Shown: positions 31,482-39,993, numbered from the stretch's first letter. The stretch is 64,000 nt of DNA from Actinocatenispora sp963815125 (GCA_963815125.1 CAWFFM010000004.1:152573-216572); one strand, 5' to 3'. Numbers and translations are program-made. The notes: generated from the sequence alone by a model not told the origin.

Positions 31482-31521
31482 GGCACCGGCGATGCGGCCA
31501 CGGGGGACGCACGTCCAGGGT

Positions 31522-32025
31522 ATGAATAGACATCAAACGATAAGACGTCGATCGGTGAGGAGTCGGGCGCTGACCCACCATCCAGGCACACCGCAAGGGC
31601 ACCCGACCCCGATCGGGATGGAGCTTGCGCGCACCGCCAAAGCCGTCACCCGTGCCTTCGACGAGGCACTGGCCGCTGCCGGTGGATCCCGGCCCGGCTG
31701 GCTCGTCCTGCTCGCCCTGAAGACCCGACGGCTGACCAACCAACGGGAGCTGGCCGAGGCCGTCGGCATCCAGGGCGCGACACTGACCCACCACCTCAAC
31801 GCGATGGAGACCGACGGGCTGGTCACCCGCCGACGCGATCCGGACAACCGTCGGATCCACCTGGTCGAGCTGACCCCTGCCGGGGAAGCCGCATTCCACC
31901 AGCTACGCGGCGTGGCGCTGGCACACGACCAGCGGCTACGGGCCGGCCTTGACGACGACGAGCTGCGGGAACTGGGTCGACTGCTCGGCCGGCTGCGTGA
32001 CAACGTGGCCGACCCCGCGAGCTGA
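31522..32025 (+). CDS. MarR-family transcriptional regulator
   Basis: A winged-helix regulator of 167 residues with the current start. The core ELAEAVGIQGATLTHHLNAMETDGLV is the recognition helix region, and RRRDPDNRRIHLVELTPAG is the wing. The start is uncertain: the ATG chosen gives MNRHQTIRRRSVRSR, but MELARTAKAV (96 nt later) is also a plausible family start. The region between the two is relatively AT-rich (agacatcaaacgataagacg) and could be promoter/operator DNA rather than code. It lies 40 bp after kynA, so it may regulate tryptophan degradation. Confidence 0.82.
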   Translation: MNRHQTIRRRSVRSRALTHHPGTPQGHPTPIGMELARTAKAVTRAFDEALAAAGGSRPGWLVLLALKTRRLTNQRELAEAVGIQGATLTHHLNAMETDGLVTRRRDPDNRRIHLVELTPAGEAAFHQLRGVALAHDQRLRAGLDDDELRELGRLLGRLRDNVADPAS

Positions 32026-32170
32026 CCTGCCGTCCCGCTCCGGCCACGGCGTACCGTTCCCGGAGCCGCGCCGCCGCCGACAGGTCCCCGGTTCGTGCCA
32101 AGCTCCCGCCCTTCACCGGTGCGCCCCGCTCCGGCGCCCTACCGTCAGGTCAGGACGTACGGGAGGGGCC

Positions 32171-33895
32171 ATGGGCAGGACGCTGGAACAGCGGTACGCC
32201 CTGCGCGAGACGATCGCGGCGGGGTCCGTCGGCACGGTCTGGCGGGCAGACGACCAGGTCACCGGACAGCCGGTCGCCGTCAAGATACTGCGCCACGAGG
32301 TCGCCGAGCAGGCCGACGTGGTGGCCGCGTTCCGCGAGGAGGGCCAGGTACTGGCCGAACTGGACCACCCTGGTGTGGTCCGGCCCCGCGACTTCGTGGC
32401 CGCCGACGGCGAGCTTGCCCTGGTTATGGACCTGGTCGAAGGTACCGACCTGCGGCGTCTGCTGATCGGCGGCGGGCCGCTCGCGCCGGTGGTCGCGGCC
32501 CGGATACTCGCCCAGGTGTGCGAGGCGCTCGACGCCGTACACGCCGCCGGGATCGTGCACGGCGACATCAAACCCGGCAACATCCTGGTACCCGACCCGG
32601 CCGGGTCGCCGGGCGTACGGCTGATCGACTTTGGTGTGGCGCAACGGATCCAGCGGCCCATGGGGGTCACCCACGCCACCCCCGAGTACATCGCCCCCGA
32701 GGTCGTCGACGGCGCGCCGTCCGTACCGGCAAGTGACGTGTACGCGGTCGGCATCGTGCTGTACGAGGTGCTGGCCGGTCGCGGCCCATTCCGCGGCGGC
32801 TCGATCGACGACGTGCTGCGCCGGCACCGCGACTGCGTACCGGTACGGCTCGCCGGAATGCCGGACCGGCTGTGGCAGCTGATCGACCGCTGCCTGCAGG
32901 CGGACACGCGCTCCCGGCCGGCGGCCGGCCAACTTGCCGCGGACCTGCGGGCCGCCGTACCGGCCCTGACCGGCCTGCCGCCCATGCGGGTCGAGCCCGC
33001 CGCCGTGACGTTCCGGCCCCGGCCCGGTGCGCGCCGCGTAGTCCGGTCCGACCGTCTGGTGACACCCCTTGTCCTGCCGCTACCGGACGCGGCCGGGACC
33101 CATCAGGAGGCTCCGGTGACATCGGACGGGAACAACTTCGTCAGCCTGGACGAACTGCTCGGCAGAAGCGCCCCGACCGGGCCCGCCGGGTCCGCTCGGC
33201 CAGGCACGGCCGGACCAACCGGGCCCACTCAGCCGGGGCCAGCCGGGCCTGCTCAGCTGGGGCCTGCCGGACCTGCCCGGGCCGCCGCGACGCCGGGCGA
33301 TCCGGCCGGACCTGCCTGGGCCGCCGCGACGCCGGGCGATCCGGACGGGCCGACCGAGGTCCACGCGGCGAGCTGGACGGTGCCGGCGCCCGACGGGTCC
33401 GCGTCCACCGGTAACTCGGAGGCGCCGCTGCCGGTATGGGCGCCCGGCGAGGGCACCGGGAAGGACCGGAGGAACCGCCGTACTCCGCTGCTGGTGGGCA
33501 CCGCTGCCGGACTGGTGCTGCTGGCCGCACTCACCCTGGGCGGTTGGCTGCTGCTCGCCCCGGCCGGCGGTACTGCGCCGACACCGGTGGCCGACCGGCA
33601 ACGGCCGTCGACCAGTTCGTCACCGTCCCATGGTGCGCAGGTACCCGGTGCCCACAGGTCCGACGCGGCGGCACCGTCGCGGACACCGACCGGTACGCCG
33701 TCTCCGGACCCGACCGAGCAGGCCGGAGCGGGCAGTGACCAGGGTGGTTCCGGGTCGGACGGCGACGGGGGTGCGACCGGTCCGGGTGCGGACGGTCCGA
33801 CCGGTGGCGACGGTTCGGGTGACGGATTGCCCGGCGTCGGTGGACCGGGGATCGGCGACCCGATGCCGACGATGCCGGGTGGCCGGGGGCAGTGA
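32171..33895 (+). CDS. Transmembrane serine/threonine protein kinase (PknB-like)
   Basis: A 574-residue Hanks-type kinase. The kinase domain (res ~8-265) has the glycine loop AAGSVGTVW, ATP-binding Lys38 (VAVKIL), the catalytic loop IVHGDIKPGNIL (HGD instead of HRD), metal-binding DFG in LIDFGVA and the P+1 loop TPEYIAPE. A juxtamembrane region of Gly-Pro-Ala repeats follows, with a 39-bp exact-phase duplication encoding AAATPGDP twice. Then come one membrane helix (res ~438-462) and a Gly/Asp/Thr-rich extracellular tail without PASTA domains. GGAGGGG lies 3 nt before the ATG. Confidence 0.9.
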   Translation: MGRTLEQRYALRETIAAGSVGTVWRADDQVTGQPVAVKILRHEVAEQADVVAAFREEGQVLAELDHPGVVRPRDFVAADGELALVMDLVEGTDLRRLLIGGGPLAPVVAARILAQVCEALDAVHAAGIVHGDIKPGNILVPDPAGSPGVRLIDFGVAQRIQRPMGVTHATPEYIAPEVVDGAPSVPASDVYAVGIVLYEVLAGRGPFRGGSIDDVLRRHRDCVPVRLAGMPDRLWQLIDRCLQADTRSRPAAGQLAADLRAAVPALTGLPPMRVEPAAVTFRPRPGARRVVRSDRLVTPLVLPLPDAAGTHQEAPVTSDGNNFVSLDELLGRSAPTGPAGSARPGTAGPTGPTQPGPAGPAQLGPAGPARAAATPGDPAGPAWAAATPGDPDGPTEVHAASWTVPAPDGSASTGNSEAPLPVWAPGEGTGKDRRNRRTPLLVGTAAGLVLLAALTLGGWLLLAPAGGTAPTPVADRQRPSTSSSPSHGAQVPGAHRSDAAAPSRTPTGTPSPDPTEQAGAGSDQGGSGSDGDGGATGPGADGPTGGDGSGDGLPGVGGPGIGDPMPTMPGGRGQ

Positions 33896-34005
33896 TACCG
33901 GTTCGAGCCGTCCGGCGCGTTGAGCGGCGACGCTGTTCCGTTAGAGGTTCACCCTGCTACACGTGGGGCACGTGAACCGCGCGTCGCCACCCCTCCACCG
34001 GTTGG

Positions 34006-34062
34006 CATTTTCCCCGAATGAGCGTTAAGTACTTTTTGTCGAAAGGTACATTCGGGGAAAAA
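34006..34062. repeat. Long inverted repeat unit 3 (REPIN-like)
   Basis: The arms cattttccccgaatg and cattcggggaaaaa flank a centre that can itself pair (gtacttt/aaaggtac). Same arm sequence and length class as unit 1, 4.09 kb away. Confidence 0.75.
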
Positions 34063-34086
34063 GCTCTCCACGGGTAGGTCAAAGGT

Positions 34087-34147
34087 GCATTTTCCCCGAA
34101 AGTCCGGGTAGGTAATTCGGGCAAATACGTACTTTCGGGGAAAATGC
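34087..34147. repeat. Long inverted repeat unit 4 (perfect 16-bp arms)
   Basis: gcattttccccgaaag and ctttcggggaaaatgc are perfect reverse complements around a 29-nt centre. It begins 24 nt after unit 3, mirroring the unit 1/unit 2 spacing. Confidence 0.78.
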
Positions 34148-34373
34148 GCAGTGTGGGTGGGGTGAGGTGGTCTTGGGTTTCACGTGGCGGTGGCGGTGGC
34201 AAGCTCCGATCCTCTGAGGGTTCGGGGTAGGACTGGGCCGGGCTCAAGATCGGCGGCAATGGGCCGCTGGCCCCCACGGGCTGCCAGGACTCGCGGGTGC
34301 AGCGTCCAATACTGCGGATCTTGACCGGCTCCAACGCCACTCAAACTCAACGGCGTTGCTCTGCGGCCATGAC

Positions 34374-34492
34374 CAACGCGCCGGAGAGCTCAACGCGCCG
34401 GAGAGCTCAACGCGCCGGAGACCTCAACGCGCCGGAGACCTCAATGCGCCGGAGAGTTCAACGCGCCGGAGACCTCAATGCGCCAGAGACGT
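34374..34492 (+). repeat. 17-bp minisatellite, seven copies
   Basis: Seven head-to-tail copies of caacgcgccggagagct, with variants agagct, agacct, agagtt and one cgccagagacgt end copy. The period is not a multiple of three, arguing against protein coding. Confidence 0.85.
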
Positions 34493-34533
34493 GCCAGCAC
34501 TCCGGTGGCAGCACAGAGTGGCCCGTGGCCGGC

Positions 34534-34569
34534 GACCAAGGGGCCACGGGTGACCAAGGGGCCACGGGT
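34534..34569 (+). repeat. 18-bp tandem doublet
   Basis: Two exact adjacent copies of gaccaaggggccacgggt, downstream of the minisatellite and 180 bp before the padR gene. Confidence 0.8.
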
Positions 34570-34750
34570 CCGGACGATGGACCCAGCAAGAATAACCGGC
34601 GAGCACAGGTACCGGCCACTCGCCGGGCGGTACGTCACGGCAACGGGACCAGGCTCACCCAGGGACTGTCCTGTTCAGACCGTCCGGGCGGGACAGTACA
34701 CAATGGATCGACGAAAACCCTGGATTTCAACGCGACGAGGTGGCAGCGTT

Positions 34751-35272
34751 ATGGGCATGGCGGAATCTGGTCTCAATGCGACGGCGGCGGCCCTGCTGGG
34801 ACTGCTGCACGAAGGTCCGATGACTGGCGGTCAGCTGATGGCGGCGGCGGAGCGGCGGCTCGGCCCGTTCTGGTCCATGACCCGCAGTCAGGTCTACCGG
34901 GAGTTGCCTGCCCTGGCCGATGCCGGGTACGTACGGATGGGTAAGCCCGGGCCCCGGGCCAGCCAGCCCTACACCATCTCGGCGTCCGGCAAGCGGGCGT
35001 TCGGCCGCTGGTTGTCCGAGCCGGTCGGTCGTGACCAGCTGCGGAACCCGGTCACGTTGCGGGTGGCTTTCGGGTCGCTGCACGGCAAGCAGCAGCTGGC
35101 CGATCTCTACCAGACCGCCGAGCAGTACCACACTGAGGCGCTGACCCAGGCGCGCGAACAGGCGAAGGAATCCGCCAAGGACGGCGACGAGTACGCCGCA
35201 GCGGCACTCAACTTCGCTGTCGCCTATCACAAGGCGGCGATGACCTGGTTGAAGAACGCGCCCCGCGGCTGA
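34751..35272 (+). CDS. PadR-family transcriptional regulator
   Basis: A 173-residue repressor-type protein. The N-terminal winged helix is ALLGLLHEGPMTGGQLMAAAE, followed by SMTRSQVYRELPALADAGYV and the wing PGPRASQPYTIS. The C-terminal coiled-coil (res ~115-165) has QQLADLYQTAEQYHTEAL and serves dimerisation. PadR proteins usually control phenolic-acid responses or multidrug efflux; no obvious target gene is adjacent. ATGs occur at this position and 6 nt later. It reads toward prfB, 90 bp downstream. Confidence 0.87.
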   Translation: MGMAESGLNATAAALLGLLHEGPMTGGQLMAAAERRLGPFWSMTRSQVYRELPALADAGYVRMGKPGPRASQPYTISASGKRAFGRWLSEPVGRDQLRNPVTLRVAFGSLHGKQQLADLYQTAEQYHTEALTQAREQAKESAKDGDEYAAAALNFAVAYHKAAMTWLKNAPRG

Positions 35273-35362
35273 CCGATTGAAGTTTGTCACCTGGTGCCCG
35301 ACTTGCCCGATGTCGGGCACCGTCGTGTCTGCCGGGTGCGGCGCCGCGTAGTCTTGGTGCCT

Positions 35363-36475
35363 GTGACGATTCAGGACCTCACCGACGAGCTGCGCCGCCT
35401 CGACGCCACCCTGTCGAACATCGAGAAGGTGCTCGACGTGGACCGGCTCCGCCGGGAGAAGGCCGACCTGGAGGCACAGGCCGCCGCCCCCGATCTGTGG
35501 GACGACCAGGACAAGGCGCAGCAGGTCACCTCGCGCCTGTCCTACGTACAAGGTGAGATCAACCGACTGCAGCGGTTGCGTGGCCGGCTCGACGACGCCC
35601 GGGTACTGCTGGAACTCGGCGAGGCGGAGTCCGACGACGGCACCGTCGCGGAGGTCGAGTCCGAGGTCACGGCCCTGCGGAAGTCCGTGGACGAGCTTGA
35701 GGTCCGGACTCTGCTGTCCGGCGAGTACGACCAGCGCGAAGCGCTGGTGAGCATCCGGTCCGGCGCGGGTGGGGTGGACGCCGCCGACTTCGCCGAGATG
35801 CTCATGCGGATGTACCTGCGCTGGGCCGAGCGGCACGGCTACCCGACCGAGGTCTACGACACCTCCTACGCCGAGGAGGCGGGCCTCAAGTCGGCGACGT
35901 TCCAGGTCAAGGCCCCCTACACGTACGGGACGCTGTCCGTCGAGGGCGGCACCCACCGGCTGGTACGGATCAGCCCGTTCGACAACCAGGGCCGACGGCA
36001 GACCAGTTTCGCCGCGGTCGAGGTCGTACCGGTGGTGGAGAAGACCGACGAGATCGAGGTGCCGGAGGACGACATCCGGGTCGACGTCTACCGCAGCTCC
36101 GGGCCGGGTGGCCAGGGCGTCAACACCACCGACTCGGCGGTACGCATCACGCATATCCCGACCGGCATCGTGGTCACCTGTCAGAACGAGCGGAGCCAGA
36201 TCCAGAACCGGGCTTCGGCGATGACGATCCTGTCGGCGAAGCTGCTGGCACTCAAGCAGGCCGAGGAGCGCGCGACGATCGACGCGCTGCGCGGCGACGT
36301 GGCCGGATCGTGGGGCGACCAGATGCGCTCCTACGTGCTCCACCCGTACCAGATGGTCAAGGACCTGCGTACCGAGTACGAGACCGGCAACCCGCAGTCG
36401 GTCTTCGACGGGGAGATCGACGGCTTCATCGAGGCCGGAATCCGGTGGCGGCGCGAACAGCAGACGACGGCCTGA
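35363..36475 (+). CDS. prfB: Peptide chain release factor 2
   Basis: RF2, which terminates translation at UGA and UAA. The 370 residues contain the stop-codon-recognising SPF tripeptide in RISPFDNQGRRQTSF and the catalytic GGQ in SSGPGGQGVNTTDSAVR. Unlike E. coli prfB, the frame is continuous with no programmed frameshift. The GTG giving VTIQDLTDELRRLDATL is the usual actinobacterial start. It is followed by ftsEX-smpB-ssrA, a conserved order. Confidence 0.97.
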   Translation: MTIQDLTDELRRLDATLSNIEKVLDVDRLRREKADLEAQAAAPDLWDDQDKAQQVTSRLSYVQGEINRLQRLRGRLDDARVLLELGEAESDDGTVAEVESEVTALRKSVDELEVRTLLSGEYDQREALVSIRSGAGGVDAADFAEMLMRMYLRWAERHGYPTEVYDTSYAEEAGLKSATFQVKAPYTYGTLSVEGGTHRLVRISPFDNQGRRQTSFAAVEVVPVVEKTDEIEVPEDDIRVDVYRSSGPGGQGVNTTDSAVRITHIPTGIVVTCQNERSQIQNRASAMTILSAKLLALKQAEERATIDALRGDVAGSWGDQMRSYVLHPYQMVKDLRTEYETGNPQSVFDGEIDGFIEAGIRWRREQQTTA

Positions 36476-36492
36476 GCGGGCTCCGCCGGGGT

Positions 36493-36521
36493 GGATCATG
36501 TCCGGATTGGGGCCATGATCC
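36493..36521 (+). terminator. prfB terminator hairpin
   Basis: ggatcatg and catgatcc form an 8-bp stem with a 13-nt loop 17 nt after the prfB stop codon. Extension by one or two further pairs is possible. Confidence 0.5.
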
Positions 36522-36937
36522 GTTGCTCGCTGGTACGGGAAGAGTTTTGCGGTCGGGTGCCCTCGGTGGAGATTTCCGCCGTCTGTCCCTCACTCCGGGG
36601 AGTGACCGGAGGTCGTTGAACGGTGCGTCCCGGATCCGGCGGCGGTAGCGTCGTGACCGGGTGACCTCCCCGTAGTTGCCCCCAGCCCGCATGCCGCTCC
36701 CCGGCGGTAGTAACGGGCGTCCCCCTAGGGCCCGTCGCGCGTCCGGTCGCGGCGGGCCCAGCCCGTGCCCAACGGGCGAGAGGTACAGCAGCCACTCACT
36801 TAACGTGAGTCGCATCACTTTCTCGCGGGGATATTCGAGTCATCGGCCACTCTTCCGCTGCCCAGCAGCGCACGTATCGGACGAAGCATGACGCCTGGTC
36901 GCCGCAGCACTTGTAGCTCCGCGTAAACTTCCGACCC
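36522..36937 (+). promoter_or_regulatory. ftsE upstream region
   Basis: A gene-free stretch of about 415 bp. It holds an inverted repeat actcac-ttaac-gtgagt (36794-36810) and, directly before ftsE, a TAAACT hexamer (36924-36929) placed so that transcription would begin within a base or two of the ftsE GTG. This suggests a leaderless or very short leader mRNA, consistent with the absence of a ribosome-binding site. No RNA gene was recognised here. Confidence 0.45.
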
Positions 36938-37618
36938 GTGATTCAGCTCGAGAACGTCACGAAGACTTATCTACGGGCGTCGCGGCCGTCCCTGGAAGGC
37001 GCGAGTGCCACCATCGAGAAGGGTGACTTCGTCTTCTTCATCGGCCCGACCGGTGCCGGTAAGTCGACGATCATCAAGCTGCTGCTCCGTGAGGAGACGC
37101 CGACCTCGGGTCGGGTCGTCGTCAACGGTCGCGATGTGGCCGCCATGCACGCCTGGAAGGTACCGGCGTTCCGGCGCTCCATCGGCTGCGTGTTCCAGGA
37201 CTTCCGGCTGCTGCCCAACCGCACCGCCGCGGAGAACGTGGCGTTCGCGTTGGAGGTGATCGGCAAGTCCCGCACCGTGGCCCGTCGTGTGGTCCCCGAG
37301 GTGCTGGAACTGGTCGGGTTGGGCGGCAAGGAGAACCGGATGCCGCACCAGCTCTCGGGTGGCGAACAGCAGCGCGTGGCGATCGCCCGGGCGTTCGTCA
37401 ACCGCCCGCTGGTACTGCTGGCCGACGAGCCGACCGGAAACCTGGACCCGGACACCAGCATCGAGATCATGCGACTGCTGGACCGCATCAACCGCACTGG
37501 TACCACCATCGTGATGGTCACGCACGACTCCAACATCGTGAACCAGATGCGTCGCCGGGTGATCGAGATCGAGGGCGGCCGGATCGTTCGCGACCAGCCC
37601 CGCGGTGTCTACGGCTGA
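36938..37618 (+). CDS. ftsE: Cell division ATP-binding protein FtsE
   Basis: A 226-residue ABC ATPase that, with FtsX, activates peptidoglycan hydrolases at the septum. It has Walker A GPTGAGKST, signature LSGGEQQRVAIARA, Walker B LLADEPTGNLD and H-loop VTHD. The GTG start gives VIQLENVTKTYLRASRP. ftsX follows after 54 bp with its own GGAAGG ribosome-binding site. Confidence 0.97.
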   Translation: MIQLENVTKTYLRASRPSLEGASATIEKGDFVFFIGPTGAGKSTIIKLLLREETPTSGRVVVNGRDVAAMHAWKVPAFRRSIGCVFQDFRLLPNRTAAENVAFALEVIGKSRTVARRVVPEVLELVGLGGKENRMPHQLSGGEQQRVAIARAFVNRPLVLLADEPTGNLDPDTSIEIMRLLDRINRTGTTIVMVTHDSNIVNQMRRRVIEIEGGRIVRDQPRGVYG

Positions 37619-37672
37619 CGAACCCGCCGCTCCGATCGCCATAAGCGCAGCTCACCACCCGGAAGGAACCCG

Positions 37673-38554
37673 ATGCGCGCGAAGTATGTCCTGTCCGAGG
37701 TGTTCCTCGGGCTCTGGCGCAACGTCACCATGACGATCGCCATGATCATCACGATGGCGGTGTCGCTGTCGATGCTGGGCGCCAGCCTTCTGCTGTACTG
37801 GAAGGTCCAGGACATGCAGAACTTCTTCTACACCCAGGTCGAGATGTCGGTCTTCCTGAAGGCCGACGCCACCACCGACCAACGGGTCAAGCTGCAGGAC
37901 CAGCTGAAGTCTGACAACAGGGTCCAGAACACCCATTACGAGGACAAGGCCACCGCGTACAAGAAGTTCCGCGAGCAGTTCAAGGACGCCAAGGACCTGG
38001 TCGACTCCACCAGCCCGGACTCCCTGCCCGCCTCGATCCGGGTCAAGCTGAAGAACCCCGCCCAGTACAGCGAGATGCAGCGCGAGTACGCCAACAAGCC
38101 GGGCGTGGACCGCATCATCAACCAGCAGCAGACCCTGAACAAGATCTTCTCCATACTCGGCGGAGTACAGAACCTCGCGGTGGTGGTGGCGATAGTCCAA
38201 GGGCTTGCGGCGCTCCTGCTGGTGGCCAACACCATCCAGGTCGCCGCGTACAGCAGACGACGAGAAGTCGGCATCATGAAACTGGTCGGTGCGTCCAACT
38301 GGTTCATCCAGTTGCCGTTCGTCCTGGAGGCGGTGTTCGCCGGCATCATCGGCGCGGTGCTGTCGTTCATCGTGCTGCTGATAACCAAGGGTTTCGTCCT
38401 GGACGGCCCGCTGTCCGGGCTGTTCACCGCGAACTTCATCTCGCCGATCTCCTGGAACGACGTACTGCTCACCCTGCCCATCCTGCTCGGGGTGGCCGCG
38501 GTGATCAGTGCGGCCACAGGGTGGATCACGCTCCGGCTCAGGCTGAAGACCTGA
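37673..38554 (+). CDS. ftsX: Cell division ABC permease FtsX
   Basis: The 293-residue membrane partner of FtsE. The cytoplasmic start MRAKYVLSEVFLGLWRN is followed by the first membrane helix (res ~22-42) and the extracytoplasmic FtsX domain (res ~45-160) that in mycobacteria binds the hydrolase-activating protein RipC. The three C-terminal helices form the MacB-like permease core, with the conserved SRRREVGIMKLVGASNWFI between helices. Regular family length. Confidence 0.96.
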   Translation: MRAKYVLSEVFLGLWRNVTMTIAMIITMAVSLSMLGASLLLYWKVQDMQNFFYTQVEMSVFLKADATTDQRVKLQDQLKSDNRVQNTHYEDKATAYKKFREQFKDAKDLVDSTSPDSLPASIRVKLKNPAQYSEMQREYANKPGVDRIINQQQTLNKIFSILGGVQNLAVVVAIVQGLAALLLVANTIQVAAYSRRREVGIMKLVGASNWFIQLPFVLEAVFAGIIGAVLSFIVLLITKGFVLDGPLSGLFTANFISPISWNDVLLTLPILLGVAAVISAATGWITLRLRLKT

Positions 38555-38719
38555 CGTTTCGACGCTCTCCGGTGGCCGGGTCGCAGCTGCGACCCGGCCA
38601 CCGCTGTGTGCGGGCCCGGCCCGCGTCGGACGGCACGGTGCAAACGCATGGACGGCGACCCGGGGGATCTGCGTACCATGGGTCGTCATCGTGATGATCA
38701 GTAGTTGATGGAGGGGACA

Positions 38720-39199
38720 GTGCCGCGCGAGAAGGGGCGCAAGCTCGTGGTGTCCAACCGGCGGGCGCGGCATGACTACGCCATCCTCGACACGTTCGAG
38801 GCGGGCATGGTGCTGACCGGCACCGAGGTCAAGTCGCTGCGGGCCGGCCGTGCGTCGCTCACCGACGCGTTCGGCAACATCGACCACCGCGAGGTCTACC
38901 TGCACGGGATGCACATCCCCGAATACACCGAAGGCACCTGGACCAATCACGAGCCGCGCCGGATCCGCAAACTGCTGCTGGGTCGGCATGAGATCGACCG
39001 GCTCGCCGGTCGGGTACAGGAGAGCGGCCTGACCCTGGTGCCCCTGTCGGTCTACTTCTCCAACGGGTACGCGAAGGTCGAGCTCGGCTTGGCGCGCGGT
39101 AAGCGTTCGTACGACAAGCGTCAGGACCTGGCCAAGCGTGACGCCCAGCGGGAGATCAGCCGGGCCATGGGTCGCCAGCGCAAGGGCATGACCGACTGA
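38720..39199 (+). CDS. smpB: SsrA-binding protein SmpB
   Basis: A 159-residue protein that binds tmRNA and acts in its tRNA-like part to rescue stalled ribosomes. It has the OB-fold core (SNRRARHDYAILDTFEAGMVLTGTE in two stretches), GLTLVPLSVYFSNGYAKVELGLARGKR, and a basic tail KRQDLAKRDAQREISRAMGR. The GTG start is chosen because GGAGGGG lies 3-5 nt upstream and the product then begins like other SmpB proteins (VPREKGRK). Two earlier ATGs overlap the ribosome-binding site. ssrA follows directly. Confidence 0.97.
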   Translation: MPREKGRKLVVSNRRARHDYAILDTFEAGMVLTGTEVKSLRAGRASLTDAFGNIDHREVYLHGMHIPEYTEGTWTNHEPRRIRKLLLGRHEIDRLAGRVQESGLTLVPLSVYFSNGYAKVELGLARGKRSYDKRQDLAKRDAQREISRAMGRQRKGMTD

Positions 39200-39309
39200 C
39201 CGTCGGTTCGTACCGGACCGGGTCAGGGATCCGGTAGGTCGTCGTTTCGCGTGAAACGGGTCATATCGCCCCGGCTGGATACTGGGATGAGAACCCGGAC
39301 GCCAAGCGG

Positions 39310-39322
39310 TAGACTAGGCGCA
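39310..39322 (+). promoter_or_regulatory. ssrA promoter -10 element
   Basis: TAGACT lies about 18 nt upstream of the mature tmRNA 5' end, leaving room for a short processed leader (gcgcataactcaaga). No clear -35 hexamer was identified. Confidence 0.5.
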
Positions 39323-39332
39323 TAACTCAAGA

Positions 39333-39701
39333 GGGGGTGACTGGTTTCGACTTCGTACGTCGAGCCAGGGGAAGCGGGCTGAGGAAGCCGACGTCGTCTC
39401 ATTAATCGGTCGTCGGAAAATGATAAGCGCCAATAACAAGCGCGCTGACTTCGCCCTCGCTGCCTAAGCGAGTTGCGGGTCTGTCGGCCCGGGGTTGCTC
39501 TCGACCCGGATCCCGGCATCAGCTAGAGGGCTTGCTGTCCGAGTTCGGCCGCGGAACTCGGATGGGACATCTACAGCGGCTGGGCCCGTCACATCGTCTC
39601 GCTCGCGTGATCGATGGGGCCAAGTAGAGACCTAGCGAGCTGCGCCCGGAGAAGCCCTGGCAAACCGGCGAAGGACCCGGGTTCGATTCCCGGCACCTCC
39701 A
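39333..39701 (+). ncRNA. ssrA: Transfer-messenger RNA
   Basis: The 5' end GGGGGTGACTGGTTTCGAC and 3' end GGTTCGATTCCCGGCACCTCC-A form the tRNA-Ala-like domain with a 7-bp acceptor stem (one G-U pair). The resume frame begins GCC and encodes the tag ANNKRADFALAA followed by TAA (39429-39467). The ALAA end is the usual Clp protease signal. Several pseudoknot-forming GC stems follow the tag. The CCA tail is not encoded. With SmpB it rescues ribosomes stalled on broken mRNA and tags the product for degradation. Confidence 0.97.
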
Positions 39702-39712
39702 CAAGCTGATGG

Positions 39713-39760
39713 GCTGAGTGTGCTCGCGGAAAGCGCGAGCCGCTCAGCTTGTTTGCTTTC
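39713..39760 (+). terminator. ssrA terminator
   Basis: A two-part stem (gctgag/ctcagc outside, gctcgcg/cgcgagc inside, loop gaaag) is followed by a T-rich ttgtttgctttcc tract: a good intrinsic terminator 12 nt after tmRNA. Confidence 0.75.
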
Positions 39761-39812
39761 CGGGGGCGCGGCCCCCGGGCCCCGCGCCGGCGGGCTTCGC
39801 CCCCGGCACCCC

Positions 39813-39866
39813 GTGCCGGGGCTTCGCCCGGCACTGCTGTGGTTGTGCCGGGGCTTCGCCCGGCAC
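39813..39866 (+). repeat. Two identical 22-nt hairpin repeats
   Basis: gtgccggggcttcgcccggc-ac occurs at 39813-39834 and again at 39845-39866. Each copy folds into an 8-9-bp stem with a cttcg loop. A related gggcttcgccc hairpin precedes them. Confidence 0.75.
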
Positions 39867-39877
39867 GCACCAACCAC

Positions 39878-39967
39878 GAACCCAGAACCACAGAACCCAG
39901 AACCACAGAACCCAGAACCACAGAACCCAGAACCACAGAACCCAGAACCACAGAACCCAGAACCACA
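39878..39967 (+). repeat. 15-bp tandem repeat, six copies
   Basis: Six exact head-to-tail copies of gaacccagaaccaca. It lies in the gap between the ssrA terminator and the mscL stop codon. A frame crossing it would read a simple five-residue repeat, but it lacks start, codon-usage and context support. Confidence 0.85.
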
Positions 39968-39993
39968 GGGCTTGGGGGTGGGGGGTCAGGGAG

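Larger units (their letters stand above)
33896..34750. other. Gene-free repeat-rich stretch
   Basis: About 850 bp without a supported gene. It contains inverted-repeat units 3 and 4, seven tandem 17-bp repeats, an 18-bp direct doublet, and the promoter region of the padR gene. The open frames that cross it lack actinomycete codon bias and change register with each repeat. Confidence 0.6.

Noticed and set aside
34374..34492. Could the tandem 17-bp repeats be a CRISPR array
   Set aside because: Units are directly adjacent with no unique spacers, and no cas genes are present.
39878..39967. Protein of five-residue repeats read through the 15-bp array
   Set aside because: No ribosome-binding site or conserved flanks, and the frame runs into the opposite strand of mscL; non-coding repeat is simpler.
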